Source: DATIJJ01 sp039936115 | GTDB lineage: Bacteria > Pseudomonadota > Gammaproteobacteria > DSM-16500 | NCBI GenBank assembly: GCA_039936115.1 | Contig: JBDTIZ010000227.1 | Location: 1 to 38,175 of the forward strand | Length of the DNA stretch: 38,175 nucleotides | Direction: 5' to 3' | In this document: piece by piece, positions 1 to 9,077 of the stretch | Position numbering within the stretch: position 1 is the stretch's first letter | Layout: each line of letters opens with the position of its first letter | The notes under the pieces: model-generated | The model's input: only the letters and a program-made list of their open reading frames with translations | What the model was told of the DNA's origin: nothing | Databases searched by the model: none | Position numbers and translations under genes: made by a program

Positions 1-39
<39 letters not shown>

Positions 40-85
40 TTTTGTATCAACGTAATAATAATTAACTGCGAGAAATATAAGTTTA

Positions 86-493
86 TTATTGCGAAATTTC
101 TTGGGTTTTCAATTTTTGCAAAATTCCTTCAAGATCTGCAATCATTTTTTTCACATCTGTTTCAGTTTGTGCTGATTTATTTGGATCAAGGGGGATTGAT
201 TGCAATTGCAGCCTAGCACCTTCAATTGTGAATCCATCATCATACAATAATTTTCGTATCCGGCGAGCAATCAACACATCAGTCATTTGGTAATAACGTC
301 GATTACCGCGCCGTTTTATTGGTTTTAATTGAGTAAACTCAAGTTCCCAATAACGCAACACGTGCGGCTTAACCGCACACAAAACGCCAACTTCACCAAT
401 GGTGAAGTAGCATTTGTTTGGAATCTCTGGCAACGTAAGCGGTGTATTTTGCTTGCGCTTAAGATTCCTTGCCTGAATGGTCTTGGTTTTCAT
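86..493 (-). CDS. MerR-family transcriptional regulator linked to ihfA
   Basis: This is a small DNA-binding protein of about 135 residues. A MerR-type winged helix-turn-helix is visible near the N-terminus ([20 protein letters not shown], then RRGNRRYY), followed by a short helical tail. There is no obvious metal- or ligand-binding C-terminal domain. An almost identical HTH is encoded directly after ihfA in many gammaproteobacteria, where its target is not well established. The frame stays open to a GTG at 514, but the ATG at 493 is more credible. Either start overlaps the 3' end of ihfA, so the gene is probably translated from the same message. No strong Shine-Dalgarno sequence is seen, and coupling to ihfA translation is likely. 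Confidence 0.85.
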   Translation of the reverse strand: MKTKTIQARNLKRKQNTPLTLPEIPNKCYFTIGEVGVLCAVKPHVLRYWELEFTQLKPIKRRGNRRYYQMTDVLIARRIRKLLYDDGFTIEGARLQLQSIPLDPNKSAQTETDVKKMIADLEGILQKLKTQEISQ

Positions 494-782
494 TCCCTGT
501 ATAAACCTCAACACGCGCTCTTAGTTTCTGGCCACTTCGAAATGTCACAACTCGACGAGCAGAAACAGGAATAGCTTCGCCTGTTTTAGGATTTCTCCCT
601 GGACGCTCGCTTTTATCGTGTAGTTCGAAATTTCCGAATCCAGAAAGCTTAACTTGCTGACCGCTTTCCAATGCTTTGCAAACTTGTTGAAAATATAATT
701 CAACAATTTCTTTTGCTTCGCGTTTGGTCAGACCTATTCCATTAAAAAGATGTTCTGCTATATCTGCCTTGGTTAGTGCCAT
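459..782 (-). CDS. ihfA: Integration host factor subunit alpha
   Basis: IHF-alpha pairs with IHF-beta to bind and sharply bend DNA in promoters, origins and recombination sites. The 107-residue product carries the hallmark HU/IHF sequence. The N-terminus is [13 protein letters not shown], followed by [14 protein letters not shown] and the DNA-intercalating beta-arm [20 protein letters not shown], then FRSGQKL. It is about eight residues longer than the E. coli protein because of a polar tail ([11 protein letters not shown]) whose coding sequence overlaps the MerR-like gene. The start lies 2 nt after the pheT stop, with the Shine-Dalgarno AAGGGG inside the end of pheT. It therefore sits in the classic pheS-pheT-ihfA operon. 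Confidence 0.97.
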   Translation of the reverse strand: MALTKADIAEHLFNGIGLTKREAKEIVELYFQQVCKALESGQQVKLSGFGNFELHDKSERPGRNPKTGEAIPVSARRVVTFRSGQKLRARVEVYTGNENQDHSGKES

Positions 783-784
783 AC

Positions 785-3163
785 TTAGCCCCTTAGTTCA
801 GCAGCGAACTTTTCTTTCAGTGCATTGATGACTCGTTCCATTAATAGAGCCACTTCTTCATCGACTAACGTGCGTGTGGCATGCTGCAAAATCAAAGCTA
901 AAGCTATACTCTTCTGTTCTGGAGCAACGCCTTTTCCCTGATAGACGTCAAAGACCTTAACGTCCTGCAATAACTCTCCTGCCACATTAATTATTGTATC
1001 CTGAATTGAGCGTACTGGTACAGCTTGATTCACCAAAAGTGCTATATCCCGACGTATCTCAGGGAACTTGGAAATTTCACTAAAACGGGGCAAATTTGCT
1101 GTTGTAATGCGGTCTAGCAGCATTTCAAAGACCAAAACAGGCTCTTGCAAATCCAGGCTTTGTAAAATAGCGGGATGCAAGGCGCCCAAAACGCCTACAT
1201 ATTCGCCGGATCGATAAATGTCAGCTGCTTGGCCAGGATGCAGGCTAGAATGTGTTGAATTTTTGAACTCAAATTCATCTGTTGCAAAGGTTAGTTTCAA
1301 AATATTCTCTAAATCACCTTTTAAGTCGAAAAAATCCACTTTTCGAGTCGCTACATTCCATTGTTCCGGCATTGCGCTGCCGCAGATTAAACCGCTTACC
1401 ACCGGTTGTTGCAGGATTTGCGAATCTTTAAAAATAAAACGTAATCCAGTTTCAAAAATTCGAACACGTGATTGCTGACGATTTCGGTTATACAGCAACG
1501 TATTCACTAAGCCCGGCCAAAGAGTGGTTCGCATCACTGACATTTCAGATGTCATTGGGTTGAGCAATTCTTTTGGTTGTGTCTCTGGATCAAATAAATT
1601 TTGTAACTTTTTGTCAACAAAACTATAGGTCACAACTTCTTGATAGCCCATGCCTGACAAAAGATGCCGTATGGTCGCTAAAGGAATGGTTTTTTCTGAA
1701 CGCGGATTAATCTGCATTCCGGACACTGCTGTGTGCAGTGGAATTTTTTCGTAGCCATAGATTCGAATAATTTCTTCGATTAAATCGATTTCCAACGTAA
1801 TATCAAATCGTCGCGCAGGAACAGTCACTTGCCAACCGTCTTGCGTTTTTTTCGTTACAAAAGACAAACGTTGCAAAATGTTTTCAATTTCATGATCTGC
1901 TATTTTCAATCCTAATATTTTAGCGATTCGCAAACTACGCAAACTGATTTCTTTTGGCTGAGGTAAATGGGCATTATATAACTCATCTGTCACAGGCCCG
2001 GCTTCACCGCCTGCAATGACTAAAATAAGTTGCGTTGCGCGCTCTATTGCACGCATTTGCAACGCAGGATCTACACCTCGTTCAAAACGATAAGATGAAT
2101 CAGAACCTAATTTATAATGCCGACTCGTACGCGCAATCGAGGTCGGCTGAAAAAATGCGCTCTCAAGAAAAATATTTTTTGTGAGCAATGTCACACCTGA
2201 ATCCAATCCACCCATCACGCCAGCAATCGCAAGTGGTTTTTGTTGGTCAGCAATGACTAGCGTTTTTGGCGCAAATGTAATGGTTTGGCCATCTAATAAT
2301 TCCAACTGTTCGGACGTTTTTGCCATCCGTACTTCAATGCCGCCTGAAATTTTTTCTAGATCAAACGCGTGCATTGGTTGACCCAACTCGAGCATGACAT
2401 AATTCATTACGTCAACGATTGGGCTAATCGAACGAGTTCCGCTGCGACGCAACCGTTCTTGCAACCAGACCGGTGTTATAGCATCGGCAGTCACATTTCG
2501 AATAATTCGACCCACGTAATGGGGACATTCAATTTGTTCGCTAATCGTAACAGGCAGAGTATCTGAAATTGTTGTTTCGATTTTAGAAATAGGTAGGTTG
2601 TGTATTTCTGTTTGCATGAGCGCCGCAATATCTGTTGCAACACCTAATACACTTAAACAATCACCACGATTCGGTGTGATAGAAATATCAATCACATGAT
2701 CGGCAAGATTTAAATATTCCCACACATTTTCACCAACCGGTGCATCCGCCGGCAATACGATCAATCCCTCGCCTTCTGTTGTTAATCCCAATTCTTGCGC
2801 TGAACAGAGCATGCCATGTGAGAGCACGCCTCGCAATTTGCTCGCTGTAATTTTCAAATTATTGGCTAGCACCGCGCCTTCTAGAGCCGCTGCGACTTTA
2901 ATTCCAGCTTGAACATTCTTAGCGCCGCACACAATCGTTAATGGCTCAGCGCCATTTGTATCAACTGTACAAACATGTAATCGATCTGCTTCTGGATGTT
3001 TTTCTACATGCAATACTTTCCCAACTACAACGCCAGAAAATTTTTCGGCGACTGGTGCAACTTCTTCTATTTCTAATCCAGCCATGGTTAAACGTTCGCA
3101 CAATTCATCGGACGTTACAGCTGGATTGACCCATTCTCGTAGCCAGTGCTCACTTATTTTCAT
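785..3163 (-). CDS. pheT: Phenylalanine--tRNA ligase beta subunit
   Basis: This is the beta chain of the cytosolic alpha2beta2 enzyme that charges tRNA-Phe. At 792 residues it has normal bacterial length. Domains in order are an N-terminal part with an EMAP-type tRNA-binding module at about residues 40-150 ([20 protein letters not shown]), the B3/B4 editing region in the first half, a B5 domain, the catalytic-like core ([10 protein letters not shown], then [19 protein letters not shown]) and a C-terminal ferredoxin-fold anticodon-binding domain at about 695-790 ([18 protein letters not shown]). It starts 9 nt after pheS and ends 2 nt before ihfA, so the three genes are very probably co-transcribed. 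Confidence 0.98.
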   Translation of the reverse strand: MKISEHWLREWVNPAVTSDELCERLTMAGLEIEEVAPVAEKFSGVVVGKVLHVEKHPEADRLHVCTVDTNGAEPLTIVCGAKNVQAGIKVAAALEGAVLANNLKITASKLRGVLSHGMLCSAQELGLTTEGEGLIVLPADAPVGENVWEYLNLADHVIDISITPNRGDCLSVLGVATDIAALMQTEIHNLPISKIETTISDTLPVTISEQIECPHYVGRIIRNVTADAITPVWLQERLRRSGTRSISPIVDVMNYVMLELGQPMHAFDLEKISGGIEVRMAKTSEQLELLDGQTITFAPKTLVIADQQKPLAIAGVMGGLDSGVTLLTKNIFLESAFFQPTSIARTSRHYKLGSDSSYRFERGVDPALQMRAIERATQLILVIAGGEAGPVTDELYNAHLPQPKEISLRSLRIAKILGLKIADHEIENILQRLSFVTKKTQDGWQVTVPARRFDITLEIDLIEEIIRIYGYEKIPLHTAVSGMQINPRSEKTIPLATIRHLLSGMGYQEVVTYSFVDKKLQNLFDPETQPKELLNPMTSEMSVMRTTLWPGLVNTLLYNRNRQQSRVRIFETGLRFIFKDSQILQQPVVSGLICGSAMPEQWNVATRKVDFFDLKGDLENILKLTFATDEFEFKNSTHSSLHPGQAADIYRSGEYVGVLGALHPAILQSLDLQEPVLVFEMLLDRITTANLPRFSEISKFPEIRRDIALLVNQAVPVRSIQDTIINVAGELLQDVKVFDVYQGKGVAPEQKSIALALILQHATRTLVDEEVALLMERVINALKEKFAAELRG

Positions 3164-3172
3164 GTTGGAATC

Positions 3173-4204
<1,032 letters not shown>

Positions 4205-4292
4205 TTAAAACGTGTCATTTTCGCGAAACGCATCCTTAAGAGCTGCAGTATCAGCAAAGGAGCGGGTGTGGAACAACCTCGATGCGCGGTTA

Positions 4293-4348
4293 TAGGGGCG
4301 GCATTAACTCGAAGTTAAACAAAGGGCGAACACACAGGTTCGCCCCTA
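4293..4348. repeat. Interspersed palindromic repeat between rplT and pheS
   Basis: The outer arms TAGGGGCG (4293-4300) and CGCCCCTA (4341-4348) form a perfect 8-bp inverted repeat. Inside are two alternative hairpins: TTAACT/AGTTAA (4304-4318) and GGGCGAAC/GTTCGCCC (4324-4345). The GGGCGAAC/GTTCGCCC pattern flanked by TAGGGG resembles dispersed REP-like elements of environmental bacteria. It lies in the only long gap inside the translation cluster and could fold as RNA in the read-through transcript. Copy number elsewhere in the genome cannot be judged from this window. Confidence 0.6.
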
Positions 4349-4391
4349 CATCCAAACAAGTTCCGCGTTTGCGGGATTGACAGATTTTTTA

Positions 4392-4751
4392 CTACGCAGC
4401 TAAACTTTCTTTAGCCTGACTTGCCAATTCTGCGAATGCTACACGATCATGAACAGCAATATCCGCTAATACTTTACGATCAACATCGATCGCCAGTTTT
4501 TTCAAGCAATTCATGAAGACGCTATAAGACAAACCATGTTCACGAGCTGCTGCATTGATACGCACAATCCAAAGCGCTCTGAAATTACGCTTTTTCTGAC
4601 GGCGATCACGATACGCATATTGTCCAGCTTTCGTTACGGCTTGTACTGCAACGCGATAAACGCGGCTGCGAGCACCATAATAACCTTTGGCCTTAGCCAA
4701 TACTTTTTTGTGGCGCGCACGTGCTGTGACGCCTCTTTTTACTCTTGCCAT
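4392..4751 (-). CDS. rplT: 50S ribosomal protein L20
   Basis: L20 is a primary 23S rRNA-binding protein of the large subunit. In E. coli it also represses translation of its own rpmI-rplT message. The product has 119 residues, against 118 in E. coli, with the typical basic N-terminal helix ([16 protein letters not shown], then [15 protein letters not shown]) and a globular C-terminal half containing [18 protein letters not shown]. It starts 15 nt after rpmI, with GGAG upstream. Translational coupling to rpmI is likely. Confidence 0.98.
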   Translation of the reverse strand: MARVKRGVTARARHKKVLAKAKGYYGARSRVYRVAVQAVTKAGQYAYRDRRQKKRNFRALWIVRINAAAREHGLSYSVFMNCLKKLAIDVDRKVLADIAVHDRVAFAELASQAKESLAA

Positions 4752-4766
4752 TTCTTATCTCCTCAA

Positions 4767-4961
4767 TTAACGCACAATAAGCATGCGTGCGACTGAACGC
4801 ACATCAGATGCATCAATTCGGCCAGTTGCACGCAAGTGACGCTTACGCTTCGTCGACTTTTTAGTCAAAATATGGCTGCGGTTTGTACGGCGACATTTGA
4901 AGCCATTAGCAGTCGCTCGGAAGCGCTTTGCCGCACCACGGTTCGTTTTTAATTTGGGCAT
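4767..4961 (-). CDS. rpmI: 50S ribosomal protein L35
   Basis: This is a small, basic large-subunit protein of 64 residues, beginning [14 protein letters not shown] and continuing to [15 protein letters not shown]. An upstream in-frame ATG would add seven residues, but family members begin at MPK and a GGAG Shine-Dalgarno lies a suitable distance before the ATG at 4961, so that start is chosen. It sits between infC and rplT, downstream of a strong two-tier hairpin at 5015-5066. Confidence 0.97.
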   Translation of the reverse strand: MPKLKTNRGAAKRFRATANGFKCRRTNRSHILTKKSTKRKRHLRATGRIDASDVRSVARMLIVR

Positions 4962-5014
4962 TTTATTTATACTCCACTTCAATCACTCAAAATCATCAAT
5001 TCAAACGCATAATA

Positions 5015-5066
5015 CTCATCGCAACTGGCTTTTTAGCATCCCGCACTAAAAACAAGTTGCGATGAG
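5015..5066 (-). promoter_or_regulatory. Two-tier hairpin leader upstream of rpmI; candidate L20 operator
   Basis: The infC-rpmI spacer contains a perfect 12-bp inverted repeat (CTCATCGCAACT at 5015-5026 with AGTTGCGATGAG at 5055-5066). It encloses a second perfect 7-bp stem (5030-5036 with 5046-5052, TTTTTAG/CTAAAAA on the transcript) and a 9-nt loop. In the minus-strand transcript the structure ends 53 nt before the rpmI AUG. In E. coli, L20 represses this transcript by binding structured RNA in the same region, so an L20-responsive operator is the natural reading. That function is inference from position and structure. Confidence 0.55.
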
Positions 5067-5096
5067 CATATACACTAAGAAATTTAAATCAGGCAG

Positions 5097-5618
5097 TTAG
5101 TTAGTCTTCTTTGGTCCTATAACCATCACCATTTGGCGACCTTCCATCTTAGGACGCTGTTCGACAAGGCCAATTTCCGTCAAATCAGTAATCACACGCT
5201 CCATGAGCTGTAAACCTAACTCAGGGTGTGTCATTTCACGTCCACGGAATCGCAATGTCACTTTGGCTTTATCACCATCCGCTAAAAAACGCTCTATATT
5301 GCGTAACTTAACTTGGTAATCAGCTTCCTCTGTGCCAGGACGAAGTTTAACTTCCTTGAGGTGAACCTGCTTTTGTTTCTTTTTTGCCGCAGCTTTACGC
5401 TTACTTTGTTGGTAAGTAAATTTGCCAAAATTCATTATTCGACAAACTGGCGGTTTAGCATCAGGGGATATCTCAACTAAGTCGAGACCAGCCTCTTCAC
5501 TAATACGCCGTGCTTCGCGGGATGAAACAACACCTAATTGATTACCTTCAGCATCAATTAATCGGACTTCTGGGACTCTTATTTCCTCATTAATCCGAGG
5601 TTTCTTTTCTGCGCTAAT
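5097..5618 (-). CDS. infC: Translation initiation factor IF-3 (probable AUU start)
   Basis: IF-3 keeps 30S subunits free and proofreads the start codon and initiator tRNA. The product is about 173 residues. The N-domain contains [21 protein letters not shown] and [23 protein letters not shown] lysine-rich linker follows, then the C-domain with [21 protein letters not shown] and [15 protein letters not shown] at 5624 lies only 2 nt after the Shine-Dalgarno AGGAGG, whereas an in-frame ATT at 5618 lies 8 nt after it. AUU is the conserved start of infC and the basis of IF-3 autorepression in E. coli, so ATT is preferred. This ATT overlaps the thrS stop codon (ATTAG), implying coupled translation. 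Confidence 0.95.
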   Translation of the reverse strand: MSAEKKPRINEEIRVPEVRLIDAEGNQLGVVSSREARRISEEAGLDLVEISPDAKPPVCRIMNFGKFTYQQSKRKAAAKKKQKQVHLKEVKLRPGTEEADYQVKLRNIERFLADGDKAKVTLRFRGREMTHPELGLQLMERVITDLTEIGLVEQRPKMEGRQMVMVIGPKKTN

Positions 5619-7548
5619 TCTCACTTCCTCCTAAATCCATTCTACCCCGTCGCGCCACTGCTTCTTTGATAAGGGTTAGTAGCTGTTCTAATGACATGCT
5701 ACCTAAATCAGCACCTTGCTGAGTTCTTACCGAAACAGAACGCGTTTCCACCTCACGATCTCCCACAACTAATAAGTAAGGGACACACTGTAATGTGTGT
5801 TCGCGGATTTTAAAGCCGATCTTCTCATTTCTCAAGTCCGATTTTGCTCGAAGCCCGTGTTTTTTTAAGAAATTCACGATTTCTTCACTAAATTCGGCTG
5901 CTCGGTCAGTAATATTCATCACAATTGCCTGAACCGGCGCTAACCAGACCGGCATTTTACCAGAATAGTTTTCAATTAGTATGCCAATAAACCGTTCCAA
6001 AGACCCCAAAATGGCGCGGTGCAGCATGACCGGTACTTTTTTACTGCTGTCTTCCGCGATATAATAAGCATCTAAACGCTCGGGTTGGTTATAATCGATC
6101 TGCAGGGTACCACATTGCCAGGTCCGACCTATACTATCTTTCAAATGAAATTCAATCTTAGGTCCATAAAAACCACCCTCGCCCGGCAAGACAGTATAAG
6201 GTAAGCCAGCTTGATCCAAGGCGGCAGCCAAGGCTTTTTCGGCTGTATCCCATGATTCATCTGTACCGATGCGCTTATCGGGACGAGTTGCTAATTTAAT
6301 AATCACTTCATTAAAGCTAAAGTCTTTATAAACATCTAAGATTAAGTCTATGAATTTAACTGCTTCATCCTGGATCTGGCTTTCCATACAAAAAATATGG
6401 GCATCGTCTTGCACCATTTGGCGTACACGCATGAGACCATGCATCGCACCGGATAATTCATTGCGATGACAACAACCAAATTCAGCCAGGCGTAATGGCA
6501 AATCACGGTAGCTACGTAACCCTTGTTTGAAGATCAGAACGTGGCAAGGACAGTTCATCGGTTTCAAAGCGAAAGTACGCTCATCCGCTTCTACCGTAAA
6601 CATATCATTACTAAACATTGCCCAATGGCCTGATTTTCGCCATAAATCCAGGTCAACTAATTGTGGTGTCGCCACTTCTTGATAACCATTTGCAGTGATA
6701 CGTTCGGTAATGTACTGTTTAATTTGTTGATAAATCGCCCAACCATTTGGGTGCCAGAACACCATGCCTGGCGCTTCTTCCTGGATGTGAAATAAGTCCA
6801 GGGTCTTTGCCAATTTACGATGATCGCGTTTTTCGGCTTCTTCGATGCGAATTAAGTATTCTTCAAGTGCTTTTTTGTCTGTCCACGCAGTGCCATAAAT
6901 ACGCTGTAGCATTTCGTTATTTGAATCACCGCGCCAGTAAGCACCAGCCAACTTGGTCAACTTGAAGGCTTTGAGCTTACCCGTTGAGGGCACGTGCGGC
7001 CCACGGCACAAGTCGATAAAATCACCTTGCTGATAAATAGAGAGCTGCTCACCTTCAGGAATGGCTTCAATAATTTTTGCTTTGTATTCTTCGCCAATCC
7101 CACGGAAAAATTTAATGGCATCTTCGCGAGACAATACGCCACGCGTTACCGCCAAATCTTGTTTTGCTAATTCATGCATTTTTTCTTCAATGCGGACTAA
7201 ATCGTCTGGCGTAAAGGTACGACCAAACGCAAAATCATAATAAAAGCCATCTTCAATGACTGGACCAATGGTCACTTGCGCTGTTGGGAATAATGCTTTG
7301 ACTGCCTGAGCCAGTAAATGTGCGGTCGAATGCCTAATGACTTCTAGCGCAGCAGGATCTTTTTCGGTGACGATCGAAATACTCGCATCGTGTTCGACTA
7401 GATAAGAGGTATCAACCAACTTACCATCAACTCGACCAGCAATCGCAGCTTTCGCCAATCCAGCTCCAATACTTGCAGCGACTTGTGCAATCGTCACTGC
7501 AGTAGCAAATTGTTTTTCACTTCCATCGGGTAACGTAATAACAGGCAT
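5614..7548 (-). CDS. thrS: Threonine--tRNA ligase
   Basis: This class II synthetase charges tRNA-Thr and hydrolyses mischarged Ser-tRNA-Thr. It has 644 residues, close to the E. coli length. The N-terminal TGS domain (residues 1-61) is followed by the editing domain with H73xxxH77 (HSTAHLLAQ). The catalytic core has [20 protein letters not shown] (zinc-ligand cysteine region), [20 protein letters not shown] and [19 protein letters not shown]. The C-terminal anticodon-binding domain ends near [15 protein letters not shown]. The start ATG has GAGG a few bases upstream. The leader back to tRNA-Val is only 55 nt and contains a short imperfect hairpin. I could not recognise a clear tRNA-Thr-like operator of the E. 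coli type. Confidence 0.98.
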   Translation of the reverse strand: MPVITLPDGSEKQFATAVTIAQVAASIGAGLAKAAIAGRVDGKLVDTSYLVEHDASISIVTEKDPAALEVIRHSTAHLLAQAVKALFPTAQVTIGPVIEDGFYYDFAFGRTFTPDDLVRIEEKMHELAKQDLAVTRGVLSREDAIKFFRGIGEEYKAKIIEAIPEGEQLSIYQQGDFIDLCRGPHVPSTGKLKAFKLTKLAGAYWRGDSNNEMLQRIYGTAWTDKKALEEYLIRIEEAEKRDHRKLAKTLDLFHIQEEAPGMVFWHPNGWAIYQQIKQYITERITANGYQEVATPQLVDLDLWRKSGHWAMFSNDMFTVEADERTFALKPMNCPCHVLIFKQGLRSYRDLPLRLAEFGCCHRNELSGAMHGLMRVRQMVQDDAHIFCMESQIQDEAVKFIDLILDVYKDFSFNEVIIKLATRPDKRIGTDESWDTAEKALAAALDQAGLPYTVLPGEGGFYGPKIEFHLKDSIGRTWQCGTLQIDYNQPERLDAYYIAEDSSKKVPVMLHRAILGSLERFIGILIENYSGKMPVWLAPVQAIVMNITDRAAEFSEEIVNFLKKHGLRAKSDLRNEKIGFKIREHTLQCVPYLLVVGDREVETRSVSVRTQQGADLGSMSLEQLLTLIKEAVARRGRMDLGGSEN

Positions 7549-7603
7549 ACTTGCCTCTTACAAAAATAAATATCCTCTGCGATTCAAAGGATTTCAATTC
7601 ATC

Positions 7604-7678
7604 TGGTAGGCACGAGTGGGATCGAACCACCGACCACCACCATGTCAAGGTGATGCTCTACCACTGAGCTACGTGCCT
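7604..7678 (-). tRNA. tRNA-Val (GAC)
   Basis: A complete cloverleaf is read on the minus strand. The acceptor is AGGCACG/CGTGCCT, the D-stem GCTC/GAGC, the anticodon loop TTGACAT with GAC, and the T-arm GGTTCGATCC. The encoded 3' end is A-CCA (7604-7607). The total is 75 nt. A valine tRNA directly before thrS is a conserved gammaproteobacterial arrangement. With 55 nt between them, the tRNA may be processed from a shared primary transcript. Confidence 0.95.
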
Positions 7679-7696
7679 GTTTTTTTAAGACGGAGA

Positions 7697-7725
7697 AAGA
7701 TAGCATTACATTCAAAATGGCGCAA
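7697..7725 (-). promoter_or_regulatory. Candidate sigma-70 promoter for tRNA-Val/thrS
   Basis: On the minus strand, a -35-like TTGCGC (7720-7725) is followed by exactly 17 nt and a -10-like TATCTT (7697-7702). Transcription would begin near 7690, about a dozen bases before the mature tRNA-Val. Each hexamer matches consensus at four of six positions. Good spacing and position support it, but the call rests on consensus alone. Confidence 0.45.
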
Positions 7726-8024
7726 GGTTTTCCCTCGAAAGAAATGCATTAAGGGAGGAGGCCTGAGAGTTTGTTGATAGCGACAAGACCTCTCACGGAT
7801 GATATCCTAGAGATTAAGGAAATTTACCATGACTAGCCCAAATTCCATCGCAAAATAAATTCCTCTGATGGCAAAATAAATATCCTCGCTAATAATACTT
7901 GCGAGCAAAATCTACAAAAAAATATTTCAGGCATTATAGAAAAACAATTATTAAAAACATTCAGTCGAATATTTTTTCTTATTTTTTACAACCCTCCCGA
8001 ATGCGGGAGGGTTGATTTTACATC
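7726..8024. other. Gene-poor region with short repeats and a stem-loop
   Basis: No convincing protein gene of normal size is present. The stretch contains two copies of a near-identical AT-rich motif (GCAAAATAAATTCCTCTG at 7850 and GCAAAATAAATATCCTCG at 7871). A third copy at 7561-7579 lies in the thrS leader. There is an imperfect hairpin with TGAGAG/CTCTCA arms around 7760-7800 and a nine-codon plus-strand reading frame at 7829-7858 preceded by AAGGA. A strong stem-loop at 7989-8014 closes the stretch. A small transcript is possible, but nothing proves it. Confidence 0.4.
7989..8014. terminator. Strong 11-bp stem-loop, terminator-like
   Basis: CAACCCTCCCG (7989-7999) pairs perfectly with CGGGAGGGTTG (8004-8014) around an AATG tetraloop. 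On the minus strand it lies about 10 nt after the stop of the small lipoprotein gene, where a terminator is expected. The tail there is A-rich, not U-rich. On the plus strand the tail is ATTTTAC. It is therefore an atypical terminator, or a 3'-end-stabilising hairpin. Confidence 0.45.
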
Positions 8025-8198
8025 CTAGTATCTTGTCACTGTCGTTTCTGCAACCGGCGTTGAGTAGGTTGTGCTGCTTGCTGCAGGCGCCGTATAGGTC
8101 GTGCTAGTTGTTCTAGTAGGCGCAGGATCCACACCGATTGAAGCATGGCAACCTGCCAAGGGTAATATAATCATTGCTAACAATAATAATTTTTTCAT
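8025..8198 (-). CDS. Small lipoprotein of unknown function
   Basis: The 57-residue reading frame begins MKKLLLLAMIILPLAGC, a textbook lipoprotein signal with lipobox LAGC and the lipidated Cys at residue 17. The mature part of about 40 residues is Thr/Ser/Ala/Pro-rich (TTSTTYTAPAASSTTYSTPV) and looks like an unstructured envelope peptide. A good Shine-Dalgarno, GGAGGG, lies 8 nt before the ATG, and a stem-loop follows the stop. It faces away from the small stress genes to its right. The length and composition do not point to a named family. Confidence 0.75.
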   Translation of the reverse strand: MKKLLLLAMIILPLAGCHASIGVDPAPTRTTSTTYTAPAASSTTYSTPVAETTVTRY

Positions 8199-8296
8199 TA
8201 TAGAATCCCTCCAATTGATTGACTTACCAAATCATATTATAAGATTTTCACGAGATTTTAGCTACTCTCTTACTGCTTGCTAAGGGTTTATCCCTA

Positions 8297-8302
8297 TATA
8301 AT
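8297..8302 (+). promoter_or_regulatory. Candidate -10 element for the small stress-gene cluster
   Basis: A perfect TATAAT lies about 85 bp upstream of the N/Q-rich small gene. The best -35-like hexamer (TTGCTA at 8277) is only 14 bp away, so the core would be suboptimal for the housekeeping sigma factor. Weak -35 spacing is tolerated by stationary-phase sigma factors, which would suit the stress-type genes downstream. That link is inference. Confidence 0.3.
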
Positions 8303-8387
8303 TACGAGAAACACCTAACTTGTATTCTCTCAATTACTTCATTCAAAATAGTACTTACCCCCAATGTATATCAAAAGGAGATTGAGT

Positions 8388-8570
8388 ATGAGCGAAGACA
8401 ACAGAAAAGATCAGAATCGTAATAATCAAGATCGTAATAATCAAGGACAAGATAACAAACGTCCAGGACAAGCTGGTGGTGATCAAATGCCAGGAAGCAA
8501 CAAAAATCCTCGCGATGATCAGAACAAAAATCGCAACAATCAAAATCAAGATCAGAACCGTAATAAATAA
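8388..8570 (+). CDS. Small Asn/Gln/Asp/Lys-rich hydrophilic protein
   Basis: The 60-residue product begins MSEDNRKDQNRNNQ and is built almost entirely of N, Q, D, K, R and G with repeated NRNNQ/QDQNRN units. It has no signal peptide or hydrophobic core, so it is probably disordered and highly soluble, in the manner of desiccation- or stress-associated hydrophilins. An in-frame ATG eight codons upstream is ignored because AAGGAG lies 7 nt before the ATG at 8388. It is followed after 27 nt by the DUF1328 gene and then csbD, suggesting a stress operon. No specific function is assigned. Confidence 0.75.
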   Translation: MSEDNRKDQNRNNQDRNNQGQDNKRPGQAGGDQMPGSNKNPRDDQNKNRNNQNQDQNRNK

Positions 8571-8597
8571 TGTACTAATTAATTAAGGAAAATAAGA

Positions 8598-8771
8598 ATG
8601 TTAAATTGGGTTTTAACGTTTCTAGTGATCGCGATTATTGCAGCTATATTTGGATTCACAGGTATCGCTGTTGCGGCTGCAGAAATTGCAAGAATCATTT
8701 TCTTTATATTCTTAGTGCTTTTCATCGTGTCACTCATTATGCACTTAGTAGGTAGATCTAAACTTCCATAA
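8598..8771 (+). CDS. DUF1328/YtjA-family small membrane protein
   Basis: The 57-residue reading frame encodes two hydrophobic helices ([17 protein letters not shown] and [20 protein letters not shown]) joined by the family-typical segment [13 protein letters not shown]. This matches the YtjA/UPF0391 family in size and layout. Members are inner-membrane proteins often encoded with stress genes, and their molecular role is unknown. The Shine-Dalgarno AAGGAA lies upstream of the ATG. The csbD gene follows after 18 nt. Confidence 0.85.
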   Translation: MLNWVLTFLVIAIIAAIFGFTGIAVAAAEIARIIFFIFLVLFIVSLIMHLVGRSKLP

Positions 8772-8789
8772 ACCAAAAGGAGAATCACC

Positions 8790-9005
8790 ATGGGAACAAA
8801 TGAAGATATTATTAAAGGCAAATGGAAAGAAATCAAAGGCAAAGTGAAACAACAATGGGGCAAATTCACTGATGATGAAGTTGCTCAAATGCAAGGATCA
8901 TACGAAGAATTATTAGGAAATGTTCAGAAAAAATATGGTTATCAAAAAGAACAAGCTAAGCAAGAAATAGATGAATTCTTAGATGACAACCACTGGAAAG
9001 ATTAA
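8790..9005 (+). CDS. CsbD-family stress-response protein
   Basis: The 71-residue hydrophilic, helical protein begins MGTNEDIIKGKWKEIKGKVKQQWGKFTDDE and contains the CsbD signature pattern (KWKEIKGKVKQQWGKLTDD-like), then a second helix with GYQKEQAKQEIDEFL. Relatives such as E. coli YjbJ and Bacillus CsbD are abundant under general stress, but their biochemical role is unclear. AAGGAG lies 7 nt before the ATG. It ends 72 nt before ku, and a 9-bp hairpin (9029-9037/9051-9059) lies between them without a clear U-tract. Read-through into ku is therefore possible. Confidence 0.9.
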   Translation: MGTNEDIIKGKWKEIKGKVKQQWGKFTDDEVAQMQGSYEELLGNVQKKYGYQKEQAKQEIDEFLDDNHWKD

Positions 9006-9077
9006 TTAACGTAGCATAATCTTAGGAGAGTGCTTTCTTGGTTTATCACGGAAAGCACTTAACTAAAAGGATGAAGT

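Noticed and set aside
8355..8549. Hydrophobic antisense frame opposite the N/Q-rich gene
   Set aside because: Its Ile/Leu/Val composition is what antisense reading of Asn/Asp/Gln codons produces. The sense gene has the ribosome-binding site.
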